Shown: piece after piece, positions 8,312 to 15,756 of the stretch
Numbering within the stretch: position 1 is the stretch's first letter
How the letters are laid out: every line of letters starts with the position of its first letter
From: CAYXUG01 sp964468655
GTDB lineage: Bacteria; Fidelibacterota; Marinisomatia; Marinisomatales; CAYXUG01
Direction of reading: 5' to 3'
NCBI GenBank assembly: GCA_964468655.1
Contig: CAYXUG010000018.1
Coordinates: forward strand, 1-34,041
Length of the DNA: 34,041 nucleotides
Position numbers and translations under genes: made by a program
Notes under the pieces: model-generated
What the model was told of the DNA's origin: nothing
The model's input: the letters and a program-made list of their open reading frames with translations, nothing else
Databases searched by the model: none

Positions 8312-9048
8312 TTTGATTGATGCACCGCCTTTGCGAATTCGGTTAACAATTTAACATTCACGGATTCTTCCATAACTGTTCCGGTAACAATAAAATCGGC
8401 ACCTGCTTTCACTTTCTGTCCCGCAATCTCGGGAGTTGTAATGCCCCCTCCCACGATGAGAGGCAAGTCAACTTCACTTTTCATGGCGGAAATGGTCTCA
8501 TCCGGGACAGGATGTTTCGCGCCGCTGCCGGCCTCAAGATAGAGTAACTGCATACCGAGATATTGCGCCGCAAGTCCGTGAGCCACAGCAAGGTCGGCTC
8601 TCTCCATGGGGAGTGGTTTGGAATTGCTCATAAATTCGACAGTGGAATTCCCGCCGCCGTCAAACAGCATATAGCCCGTGGGAATTGATTCAATTCCCAA
8701 ATCCTTTACAATAGGCGCCGCTACCACCTGCTCGCCGATGAGGTGATTAGCATTCCGCCCGCTGATAACGGACATGAACAACACCACATCGCAGTGGGAA
8801 TTGAGCTGTGTCGCTGAACCGGGGAAAAGGATGACAGGAACATTTGATAATTCTTTTATTCGCGAAATCCGTGAGTGAAATTTACCATCCATAAAGAGAG
8901 AACCGCCCACCAGAATTCCGTCAGCGCCGCTTTCATTCACTGCTGGTACCAGATCATCAAGCAGATCTGCATTTTTCCTGTCGGGATCTATGAGGACGAA
9001 GTAGCCAGCAGAATCCAAGCTTGATAAATATTTTTTAATAGTAGACAT
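8308..9048 (-). CDS. geranylgeranylglyceryl phosphate synthase (GGGPS, PcrB-like)
   Basis: This TIM-barrel enzyme joins glycerol 1-phosphate to a long prenyl diphosphate through an ether bond, the entry step of archaeal-type membrane lipids. Motifs visible: DPDRKN (21-26) with the Mg-binding aspartate, GGSLF (48-52), FPGSATQL (75-82), SGRNANHLIGE (96-106), YLEAGSGA (170-177), VGGGI (199-203) and VTGT (221-224). These are the phosphate- and substrate-binding loops of the family. The 246-residue length and the DPDRKN and SGRNANHLIGE sequences fit the group II enzymes known from Bacteroidota and archaea rather than the shorter PcrB of Bacillus, but chain length specificity cannot be read directly. 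It sits 10 bases after gcvPA. No glycerol-1-phosphate dehydrogenase is in the window. Confidence 0.9.
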   Translation of the reverse strand: MSTIKKYLSSLDSAGYFVLIDPDRKNADLLDDLVPAVNESGADGILVGGSLFMDGKFHSRISRIKELSNVPVILFPGSATQLNSHCDVVLFMSVISGRNANHLIGEQVVAAPIVKDLGIESIPTGYMLFDGGGNSTVEFMSNSKPLPMERADLAVAHGLAAQYLGMQLLYLEAGSGAKHPVPDETISAMKSEVDLPLIVGGGITTPEIAGQKVKAGADFIVTGTVMEESVNVKLLTEFAKAVHQSK

Positions 9049-9058
9049 AATTGGGAAT

Positions 9059-10423
9059 CTAAGAATAACCTATATTCTTTAAAAATAAAACAAACCCATC
9101 AATCTCACCCTTCGTTCTCTTTTCCGTCACTGCTACCCTCAAATAGTTAGGGTGATCTGAAAGGGTTGTTCCAACCATTAATCCTTCTTCCACCCCTTTT
9201 TCAATTATCTCTTTGGCAGGGTTTGGGCATTCCACTACAAATTCCTTAAAAAATTGATTTCCAAACGGTAGTGAGTAGCAATTTAATTTTTCAATTTCCT
9301 TAGCAGCATAGTATGCTTTTTGAAAACACAGTTCCGCTACCCGTTTCATCCCTTCTTTCCCCATTAAGGACATAAAAACGCAGGCAGTAAGCGCCATTAG
9401 TCCTTGATTGGTGCAGATGTTGGAGGTGGCTCTTTCCCGGCGGATGTGCTGTTCCCGGGTTTGAAATGTGAGAACAAATCCCGGTTTGCCGTCCAAATCT
9501 TTTGTAGCGCCTACCAGCCGTCCCGGTACTTTCCGGATATAATCCATTTTTGTGGCAAAGAGTCCTAAATAGGGTCCACCAAATGAAAGAGGTATTCCCA
9601 GCGGTTGTCCTTCCCCGGCATAAATATCAGCGCCGCACTCGCCGGGAGAGGCAAATAGTCCGTATGCCGTGGGATCGCCCACCGCCACAAACAGCGCAGG
9701 ATGTTTACCGCACAATTCACCCATCTCTTTCCAGTTTTCCATCAATCCAACCCTGTTAGGTGATTGTACCACCACTGATGAAACATTTTCATCAATTCTG
9801 TTATTGAGCCAATCCAAATCGGTTAATCCGTTTGTGGATGGAATCATTTCAATGTTGAGATGTGAATGTTTCAGGTACGTTTTTACCACATCCACATAGT
9901 GGTGATAAAGTCCTTCAGACAGCAGAACAGTGGATTTGTTGTTCACTCGTGTTGCGGTAAGGCACGCTTCCGCTACGGCAGAAGCGCCGTCATAGAGAGA
10001 TGCATTGGCTGCTTCCATCCCCGTAATTTCACAAATCATGGTCTGGAATTCATAAATGGACTGCAATGTCCCCTGGCTCACTTCCGCCTGATAGGGTGTG
10101 TAAGAGGTAGCGAATTCCGAGCGGGAGGTAATGGCACCCACAGCAGTTGGAATAAAATGGTCATACGCGCCACCGCCGAGAAAACAGACCAGTTCATCTC
10201 CTGCCTTGTTACAGCGTGAAAGATTCTGCAGTTCTGTAGTAACTTCAAATTCTGACTTGGCAGAATCGAGAGTTAAATGGGAATTGATTCTCAATTCATC
10301 AGGAATGTCCGAAATCAAATCCTCAAAAGAATCCACACTCATTTCATCCAGCATTTCCTTTTCAATACCAGGAGTATGGGGAACAAATGGCGAAAGATTA
10401 TGCGATGTTTTCTTCGTATTCAC
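9059..10423 (-). CDS. gcvPA: glycine dehydrogenase (decarboxylating) subunit 1
   Basis: GcvPA is one of the two subunits of the split P protein of the glycine cleavage system, which decarboxylates glycine and loads aminomethyl onto the lipoyl arm of GcvH. The 454-residue protein shows the family features FVPHTPGIEKEML near the N-terminus, DELRINSHLTL, SEFATSYTPYQAEVSQG, YDGASAVAEA, GQPLGIPLSFGGPYLG and REQHIRRERATSNICTNQ. The pyridoxal phosphate lysine is carried by GcvPB, which is not in the window. The start is a GTG and overlaps the end of gcvH by 26 bases; no other start is available near the conserved N-terminus. Only a weak AGAGGA lies upstream. Confidence 0.95.
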   Translation of the reverse strand: MNTKKTSHNLSPFVPHTPGIEKEMLDEMSVDSFEDLISDIPDELRINSHLTLDSAKSEFEVTTELQNLSRCNKAGDELVCFLGGGAYDHFIPTAVGAITSRSEFATSYTPYQAEVSQGTLQSIYEFQTMICEITGMEAANASLYDGASAVAEACLTATRVNNKSTVLLSEGLYHHYVDVVKTYLKHSHLNIEMIPSTNGLTDLDWLNNRIDENVSSVVVQSPNRVGLMENWKEMGELCGKHPALFVAVGDPTAYGLFASPGECGADIYAGEGQPLGIPLSFGGPYLGLFATKMDYIRKVPGRLVGATKDLDGKPGFVLTFQTREQHIRRERATSNICTNQGLMALTACVFMSLMGKEGMKRVAELCFQKAYYAAKEIEKLNCYSLPFGNQFFKEFVVECPNPAKEIIEKGVEEGLMVGTTLSDHPNYLRVAVTEKRTKGEIDGFVLFLKNIGYS

Positions 10424-10775
10424 TTGCTGAAAGTAAATCCTCTACTTCATCAGAATCTGAAATCTCGATCTGTACGATCCATCCCTCGCCGTAGGGGTCA
10501 TCATTAATTTCCTGCGGCGAATCTTCAAGGACCCTATTGATGTCAACAATTTCGCCAGAAACAGGCGCCATCAAATCAACCACCGTTTTCACAGCTTCGA
10601 TGGTTCCTAATGGCTCACCCTTCATCACCTTAGTCCCCAAATCCTGAACTTCAATAAAAATAATATCTCCCAATTCTCCCTGGGCATAGTCTGTAATGCC
10701 CACGGTTGCTGTATCTCCATCAACCATCACCCATTCGTGACTTATTGTATATTTCAGTGTGTTGGGTAAATCCAT
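10398..10775 (-). CDS. gcvH: glycine cleavage system H protein
   Basis: GcvH is the lipoylated carrier that shuttles the aminomethyl group between the P, T and L proteins. The family motif GTIEAVKTVVDL places the lipoyl lysine at residue 63 of the chosen protein of 125 residues. I chose the ATG at 10775 because the GGAGG at 10783-10787 is 7 bases upstream of it. The ATG at 10781, two codons earlier, lies only one base from that site. The C-terminal end runs beneath the gcvPA start. It follows accC by 18 bases in the same run. Confidence 0.95.
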   Translation of the reverse strand: MDLPNTLKYTISHEWVMVDGDTATVGITDYAQGELGDIIFIEVQDLGTKVMKGEPLGTIEAVKTVVDLMAPVSGEIVDINRVLEDSPQEINDDPYGEGWIVQIEISDSDEVEDLLSASEYEENIA

Positions 10776-10782
10776 TCTCATT

Positions 10783-10787
10783 CCTCC
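10783..10787 (-). promoter_or_regulatory. ribosome binding site that decides the gcvH start
   Basis: GGAGG on the minus strand lies 7 bases before the ATG at 10775 but only 1 base before the ATG at 10781. Normal spacing favours the downstream start. Confidence 0.7.
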
Positions 10788-10799
10788 ACTATAATTTGA

Positions 10800-12164
10800 T
10801 CATTCAACATTTTGTTTTGTCAGATACGATTCAAGATAATTGGTATGGAAATCGCCTTTGATAAACCCTTCATCTTTCAGAAATTCCTGATGGAGGTGTA
10901 TTGTCGTTTTGGGACCTTCAATAATGGTTTCTTCCAGCGCCCGCTGCATTCTGTTGATTGCTTCCTGACGATTGTCCGAATGAACAATCAATTTTGCGAT
11001 GAGAGAATCATAATACTGGGGAATTTCATATCCCGCATATGCATGGGTATCCACCCTGATTCCGGATCCCCCCGGCACGTGAAAACTTTCGATTCTACCA
11101 GGAGACGGCATGAAATTTTTAGCGGGATCCTCCGCATTAATTCTGCACTCAATGGCATGCCCCCTCAACTTTAATGAACTGAGATATTTCGGGAGTTTTT
11201 CTCCCGCCGACATTTTAATCTGCATTTTCACCAAGTCCTTACCGATGACCATTTCAGTCACAGGATGCTCGACCTGAATTCTTGTATTCATTTCCATAAA
11301 ATAAAATTCTCTATTCTCTGTCAGCAGAAATTCAACCGTACCCACGCCCACATAATTAATCGTCTTACATCCATTAATTGCCGCATCGCCCATTTTCTGC
11401 CTCAATTCTTCATCCACGGATGGCGATGGCGATTCTTCAATCAATTTCTGGTGCCTCCGCTGAATAGAGCATTCCCTTTCTCCCAAATGAATGACGTTTC
11501 CAAATTTATCAGCCACAATTTGAATTTCAACGTGGCGAGCATCAATAACGCATTTTTCAAGATAAAGGTCACCATTGTTGAACGCTTTTTCCGCTTCTGT
11601 GGATGCACTTATGAAAGCATTTTCCAGGTCATCTTTACCCCTGACAACTCTCATCCCTTTACCGCCGCCTCCTGCTGATGCTTTCAGCATGACAGGATAC
11701 CCAATTCCTTCAGCAAGAGATAATGCTTCTTCTACACTTCCCACCAAGCCGTCACTCCCGGGAACCACCGGCACACCGGCTTTTTTCATGGTTTTTTTTG
11801 CTGTTGCTTTATCCCCCATGGCAGTGATGATTTCAGCGGTTGGACCGATAAATACAAAATCATTGTCCGCACAGACTTGGGCAAATTCGGCATTTTCAGC
11901 TAAAAATCCGTAGCCGGGATGAATGGCTACACTGTCAGTAATTTCGGCAGCGCTGATAATCCTTGGAATGTTTAGGTAACTATCCTGACTGGCCGGCGGA
12001 CCGATACGAACGGCTTCATCCGCAAACCGAACATGAAGTGATAATTCATCCGCTGTTGAATAGACTGCAACTGTGGGAATCCCCAGTTCGTGACATGCTC
12101 GGATAATTCTAAGAGCAATCTCTCCCCTGTTGGCTACTAATATTTTTTTAAACACGGTTCTCAT
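10800..12164 (-). CDS. accC: acetyl-CoA carboxylase, biotin carboxylase subunit
   Basis: AccC uses ATP and bicarbonate to carboxylate biotin on AccB, the first half of malonyl-CoA synthesis for fatty acids. The ATP-grasp protein of 454 residues shows KILVANRGEIALRI (7-20), HPGYGFLAEN (82-91), the glycine loop GGGGKGM (165-171) and the catalytic stretch FMEMNTRIQVEHPVTE (289-304). Length is that of a stand-alone AccC. It follows accB after 55 bases in which I see no feature, and precedes gcvH by 18 bases. The carboxyltransferase genes accA and accD are not in the window. Confidence 0.97.
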   Translation of the reverse strand: MRTVFKKILVANRGEIALRIIRACHELGIPTVAVYSTADELSLHVRFADEAVRIGPPASQDSYLNIPRIISAAEITDSVAIHPGYGFLAENAEFAQVCADNDFVFIGPTAEIITAMGDKATAKKTMKKAGVPVVPGSDGLVGSVEEALSLAEGIGYPVMLKASAGGGGKGMRVVRGKDDLENAFISASTEAEKAFNNGDLYLEKCVIDARHVEIQIVADKFGNVIHLGERECSIQRRHQKLIEESPSPSVDEELRQKMGDAAINGCKTINYVGVGTVEFLLTENREFYFMEMNTRIQVEHPVTEMVIGKDLVKMQIKMSAGEKLPKYLSSLKLRGHAIECRINAEDPAKNFMPSPGRIESFHVPGGSGIRVDTHAYAGYEIPQYYDSLIAKLIVHSDNRQEAINRMQRALEETIIEGPKTTIHLHQEFLKDEGFIKGDFHTNYLESYLTKQNVE

Positions 12165-12219
12165 GATATTGATAAATTATTTTGGGATAAAATTTCAAGC
12201 AGAATGGGAAAGGGTGCAA

Positions 12220-12678
12220 TTAATCCGGAACAATAAGAAACAGAGGCTGGTCATATTCAACCGGCTGTTCGTTTTCAACTAAAATTCTATTGATGGTTCC
12301 GGTCTGTTCAGCTTCAATTTCGTTCATAATTTTCATGGCTTCAATAATGCACAATGTTTGCCCCTGTGAAACATGATCCCCTTCACTCACGAATGGGGGT
12401 GTTTCCGGTGATGACGCACGATAAAAAGTACCTACCATTGGGGAGTTTAACTCAACACCGCCATTAATGTTCGACGGAGCGGGAGTTTCAATTGACACAG
12501 ATTCCTGCTCAACCGGTTCTTCCTCAAAAGAGACTGTTTTCGATTCAGATTGAGAAACTACAGTGCCGGTACCTTCCTTGGTAACCCGAAACTTCTGCCA
12601 CAGAAAGCGGGCTTCCAATTCGTTTACGCCACTTTCTTCAAGAATTTGAATTAGTCTTTTTAACCTTGATTCCCACAT
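12220..12678 (-). CDS. accB: biotin carboxyl carrier protein of acetyl-CoA carboxylase
   Basis: AccB carries the biotin that AccC carboxylates. The 152-residue protein has the usual three parts: an N-terminal helix-rich segment (about 1-35), a flexible linker rich in Ser, Glu, Val and Pro (about 36-75) and a C-terminal biotinyl domain. The domain begins around GVELNSPMVGTFYRA and has the biotin site EAMKIMNE, with Lys116 as the modified residue. The stop is followed by accC in the same run, and the start is one base beyond the efp stop. The efp-accB-accC order is common in bacteria. Confidence 0.96.
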   Translation of the reverse strand: MWESRLKRLIQILEESGVNELEARFLWQKFRVTKEGTGTVVSQSESKTVSFEEEPVEQESVSIETPAPSNINGGVELNSPMVGTFYRASSPETPPFVSEGDHVSQGQTLCIIEAMKIMNEIEAEQTGTINRILVENEQPVEYDQPLFLIVPD

Positions 12679-12679
12679 A

Positions 12680-13240
12680 TTATTTAACTCTTTCTACGTA
12701 CTCCCCGGTTCGAGTATCAACTTTTATCTTTTCACCAATGTTGACAAAAAGCGGTACAGATACAGAAACACCATTTTCCAGAACAGCCGGCTTTGACCCA
12801 CCCTGAGCTGTATTCCCCCGGACACCGGGATCTGTTTCCGACACTTCCAACTCCACAAAAATCGGGGGGGTGAGACTGATAATTTCATTCTCAGCAACAC
12901 TGACATTAACAGCCATTCCTTCCACTAAAAATTTACTTTCATCTTCAAATTTACTGATTGATACCGATTCCTGTTCGTAGGTTTGCAAATCCATCAAAAT
13001 GAGAGAATCGGAGTCCGAGTAAAGATATTGCATTTTTTTGGATTCTATTCTGATGGGCACAATTTTTGCGCCGGCACGAAAAGTTTCTTCAACCGTTTGA
13101 CCCGTAACAATATTCTTCAGCTTTGTCCGGACAAAAGCGCCTCCCTTGCCCGGTTTCACATGGAGAAATGAAACGATTTTCATTCGTTTCCCTTTATGGT
13201 CTATAACCAAGCCGTTTCTGATATCTGCTGTCGTCGCCAT
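12680..13240 (-). CDS. efp: translation elongation factor P
   Basis: EF-P enters the ribosomal E site and rescues stalls at polyproline stretches. The 186-residue protein has the three-domain length of bacterial EF-P. The tip of domain I reads HVKPGKGGAFVRTK, with Lys32 at the position that is modified by lysylation or related chemistry in lysine-type EF-Ps. The C-terminus keeps the family ending GEKIKVDTRTGEYVERVK. A ribosome binding site AGAGGA lies upstream. It is the first gene of the 12-gene run and is divergent from the PHP-domain gene. Confidence 0.97.
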   Translation of the reverse strand: MATTADIRNGLVIDHKGKRMKIVSFLHVKPGKGGAFVRTKLKNIVTGQTVEETFRAGAKIVPIRIESKKMQYLYSDSDSLILMDLQTYEQESVSISKFEDESKFLVEGMAVNVSVAENEIISLTPPIFVELEVSETDPGVRGNTAQGGSKPAVLENGVSVSVPLFVNIGEKIKVDTRTGEYVERVK

Positions 13241-13270
13241 TTTGCTATATCATCCTCTTTAATATCCTTA

Positions 13271-13299
13271 AATTTAAAAATACCTGTATGGAGAAACAA
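13271..13299 (-). promoter_or_regulatory. possible promoter of the efp-accB-accC run
   Basis: On the minus strand a TTGTTT hexamer (13294-13299) and TAAATT (13271-13276) are separated by 17 bases, 30 bases before the efp ATG. Transcription would start about 24 bases ahead of the gene with the AGAGGA ribosome binding site in the leader. The location is right for the head of a long divergent run, but the hexamers are imperfect and the region is AT-rich. Confidence 0.35.
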
Positions 13300-13401
13300 T
13301 CTATGTTTTTATTTCTAAACGCAATTAGTTCCAAAGGATGCCCACAGGGCGCTGTGTGCTGTGCACGTTTTACTCTTTTTATATTCTTGAGATTTAACCT
13401 G

Positions 13402-13414
13402 AATTGACTCAATT
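13402..13414. promoter_or_regulatory. short palindrome before the PHP-domain gene
   Basis: AATTGACTCAATT has perfect 6-base arms around a central C. It lies 8 bases before the ATG at 13423, where a ribosome binding site is missing. It could be an operator for a dimeric regulator. The 182-base divergent gap also contains a GC-rich patch (about 13338-13367) with a 5-base hairpin, CACAG-GGCG-CTGTG. Neither is proven to act. Confidence 0.25.
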
Positions 13415-13422
13415 TTCATGCT

Positions 13423-15042
13423 ATGTTAAATACAACTATCACCTGCTACCTATTACCAATTATACCAATATGGCTGTATGCTGAAATTCACTACCGCTTT
13501 CGGTTTTTCCCCTTCAGCCTTTATTTCAAAAAAGAACCTGAAATAATTGCAGATGCACCTTTTAGGATTGAACCCAATCATAAACTACCCATATCAATTT
13601 TGGTGAAAGATGCGCACCGGTATCCCATTCATTTAAAATCTATTGAAATCGAAATCACAGATTTGCAGAAAAAGACGATATCACAAAATATTCAGATTGA
13701 CGAACACATCAATAAATTGTGGTGGTATAAAATATTTCACATAGACACGGAAGTGCTGAACGAAAATTGTTCTATTAGTGTAAACATTTATTACAACGCG
13801 GGTAAAAAAGACAAATCCTGCATTAATCATAATTTGAGAGATTCACACTTGCAAACCTTAACAACGTTTATTTCACCCCACCAACTCCCCGGAAAAGAGT
13901 CCGGATGGCATTGGGGAGATATCCATTTTCACTCCAATTATACGGAAGATTTTGTTGAATTTGGTTCACCACTTTTATTAACAAAATGCACCGCAGATGC
14001 TCTGGGACTTTCCTTCGTTTGTATTACCGATCACTCCTATGATTTGGATGACATTCCCGGTTCCTGGAACCGGAGTGATCCTGAGTTGACAAAATGGAAA
14101 AAATCAAGAGTTGAAATTAATGAATTAAATGAAAACGGATTACCGGTATTAATTCCTGGAGAAGAGGTAACATCATCAAACTCTCACAGACAAAATGTTC
14201 ATACCTTGGTTTTAAATCATCCGGAATTTATTCCCGGCAGTGGTGATTCAGCTGAAAAGTGGTTTAAAACCAAATCTGAACATACAATTCCGGAAGTGTC
14301 AGAAATGGTAAATGATTCAGGTCTTTCCATTGCGGCACATCCCGGGATGGAATTTTCTTTCCTTGAACGGTTGCTATTAAATAGAGGTTGGTGGGAAAAA
14401 GAAGATTACGAAGTTGAAAATGTACACGGATATCAGATACTAAATGGGTTCTTTGATAAAGGATTTAAACATGGATTAAAATTGTGGACAGCTCAACTTT
14501 TGAAAGGAAGAAAAAAGTTTATTTATGCCGGTAATGATGCTCACGGAAATTTTAATAGTTTTCGGCAAGTGAAAATCCCCATGCTGAACTTGTGGAGCCA
14601 CAGTGACCAAATTCTGGGGAAATGTAGGACAGGAATTCTGATTGATGGCACACCTAATATTGAAAATATTATATCAGCATTGAGGAAGGGGAGTTGCGTT
14701 ATTTCAAACGGACCTTTGCTTACCATAACTGCTGAAAGTGAAAGTTTTGGCACGAAAATTGGCGGAATAATCAAAGGTGATAATATTGTTGTGAAATTAA
14801 ATTGTCTTTCAAATCCTGAATTAGGGACGATTCGTTGTGTCATTCTTCATTATGGAGAGATTGGATCATCCAGTGAAATCGAATTAGTGAGAGAGGAACC
14901 AGACGATCAGGTTTATACAAAATTGATCCAGCATAATCTCCAAAAAATAAATAGCCCCGGATATATTCGGGGCATATTAATAACAACTTCGCCGGATGGC
15001 GAACTTTTTCGCTGTTATACCAATCCTATATGGATTGATTAA
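13423..15042 (+). CDS. CehA-like PHP-domain metallo-phosphoesterase, membrane-anchored or secreted
   Basis: The protein of 539 residues begins with a hydrophobic segment (about residues 5-20) that could be a signal peptide or anchor, followed by a beta-rich region to about 155. The PHP domain then begins with HWGDIHFHSNY (163-173, His168 and His170). It continues with ITDHSYD (201-207), IPGEEVT (about 247-253), IAAHPG (about 303-308) and AGNDAHGNF (about 367-375), which supply the metal ligands. The C-terminal part is beta-rich. This is the layout of CehA/McbA-type proteins, some of which hydrolyse phosphoesters or carbamates, but the substrate is unknown. No ribosome binding site precedes the ATG. 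The end holds a terminator for the opposite strand. Confidence 0.85.
   Translation: MLNTTITCYLLPIIPIWLYAEIHYRFRFFPFSLYFKKEPEIIADAPFRIEPNHKLPISILVKDAHRYPIHLKSIEIEITDLQKKTISQNIQIDEHINKLWWYKIFHIDTEVLNENCSISVNIYYNAGKKDKSCINHNLRDSHLQTLTTFISPHQLPGKESGWHWGDIHFHSNYTEDFVEFGSPLLLTKCTADALGLSFVCITDHSYDLDDIPGSWNRSDPELTKWKKSRVEINELNENGLPVLIPGEEVTSSNSHRQNVHTLVLNHPEFIPGSGDSAEKWFKTKSEHTIPEVSEMVNDSGLSIAAHPGMEFSFLERLLLNRGWWEKEDYEVENVHGYQILNGFFDKGFKHGLKLWTAQLLKGRKKFIYAGNDAHGNFNSFRQVKIPMLNLWSHSDQILGKCRTGILIDGTPNIENIISALRKGSCVISNGPLLTITAESESFGTKIGGIIKGDNIVVKLNCLSNPELGTIRCVILHYGEIGSSSEIELVREEPDDQVYTKLIQHNLQKINSPGYIRGILITTSPDGELFRCYTNPIWID
14941..14973 (-). terminator. intrinsic terminator, antisense within the PHP gene
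   Basis: Read on the minus strand, a 6-base perfect GC stem (GCCCCG and CGGGGC, 14968-14973 and 14954-14959) encloses an 8-base AT-rich loop and runs straight into TATTTATTTTTTG. This is a textbook Rho-independent terminator. It lies about 80 bases after the stop of the DUF350-type gene and inside codons of the convergent PHP gene, so it probably ends the long minus-strand transcript. On the plus strand there is no T-run after the stem, so it would not stop the PHP transcript. Confidence 0.75.
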
Positions 15043-15051
15043 ACAGTAAAA

Positions 15052-15288
15052 TTAAATTACTTTATAAACAAGCAGCCCGACTGACAGGATCAACGAAACA
15101 AAAATGAGGGAAACACCAATATTCCCTTTTTTGATTTCTTCCCATTCTTCAATGTCCGTGGACAGCCAATCGAACACTTTTATGGCAAGTCCTATTCCAA
15201 TTGAAAATCCAACGGCTGCGGTAATTGACCACCCAATGGCTCTCAAATATTGCATGAGTAATGTTTGAATTGCAAATGGATCTGGCAT
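15052..15288 (-). CDS. DUF350-like small membrane protein
   Basis: The 78-residue protein has two predicted membrane helices (about 17-38 and 57-77). They flank an acidic segment DWLSTDIEEWEEIKKGN followed by IGVSLIFVSLILSVGLLV. The pattern of an acidic loop, then the turn EIKKGNIGV leading into a helix, matches half of a DUF350 (YjfL-like) protein; the function of that family is not known. It is the last gene before the antisense terminator and lies 18 bases after the secreted-protein gene, so it is probably co-transcribed with the hut genes. It converges with the PHP gene across 9 bases. Confidence 0.75.
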   Translation of the reverse strand: MPDPFAIQTLLMQYLRAIGWSITAAVGFSIGIGLAIKVFDWLSTDIEEWEEIKKGNIGVSLIFVSLILSVGLLVYKVI

Positions 15289-15306
15289 TTTTTCTCCTTT
15301 TATTTA

Positions 15307-15729
15307 TTAAATAAATTTAACCAAACGTACGAATTCTGCTGATACTATTTTACCTTGAATAAAATTGTCTAAATCCGCTTTCCCTGCAGCTGCCTGTAAT
15401 TTATACCCGCCTCGTACAGGTACATCAACAGTTACAAGAACCTTCGTGATGGACAGTGCCGGCAATTCCTGCATTGCCTTTCCGGCTGCAATAAATCCCA
15501 CTAGCATCACCATTTCAAAATTGTTTCTGTTGCTCGTTACTAACATTTGGAATTCATTGTTACCCTCTTCAACACCTTGAGTGAACTTCATATTATTCTG
15601 GGACACTTCAATTCTGTAAATTTTAGCTATCCTTTGGACAGCACTCATAAATTCATAATTACCGAAAAGCGGTCCTGGAATCAAAATTGAAACAAAGACT
15701 AAATTACGCAGTGTTTTATGTATCCCCAT
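15307..15729 (-). CDS. secreted protein of unknown function
   Basis: I do not recognise this 140-residue protein. Residues 1-23 (basic MGIHKTLRN, then a hydrophobic run ending PLFGN) look like a signal peptide. The mature part holds a possible beta-rich fold with FQMLVTSNRNNFEMVMLVGFIAAGKA and a second stretch ALSITKVLVTVDVPVRGGY, ending with a hydrophobic AEFVRLVKFI. There are no cysteines in the mature part, no lipobox and no catalytic motif. It lies between hutI (27 bases upstream) and the DUF350-like gene (18 bases downstream), so it is probably the product of the same transcript. It could pair with the membrane protein next to it, which is speculation. Confidence 0.72.
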   Translation of the reverse strand: MGIHKTLRNLVFVSILIPGPLFGNYEFMSAVQRIAKIYRIEVSQNNMKFTQGVEEGNNEFQMLVTSNRNNFEMVMLVGFIAAGKAMQELPALSITKVLVTVDVPVRGGYKLQAAAGKADLDNFIQGKIVSAEFVRLVKFI

Positions 15730-15756
15730 AAGTGTCCAATCTTACATACAATAATT

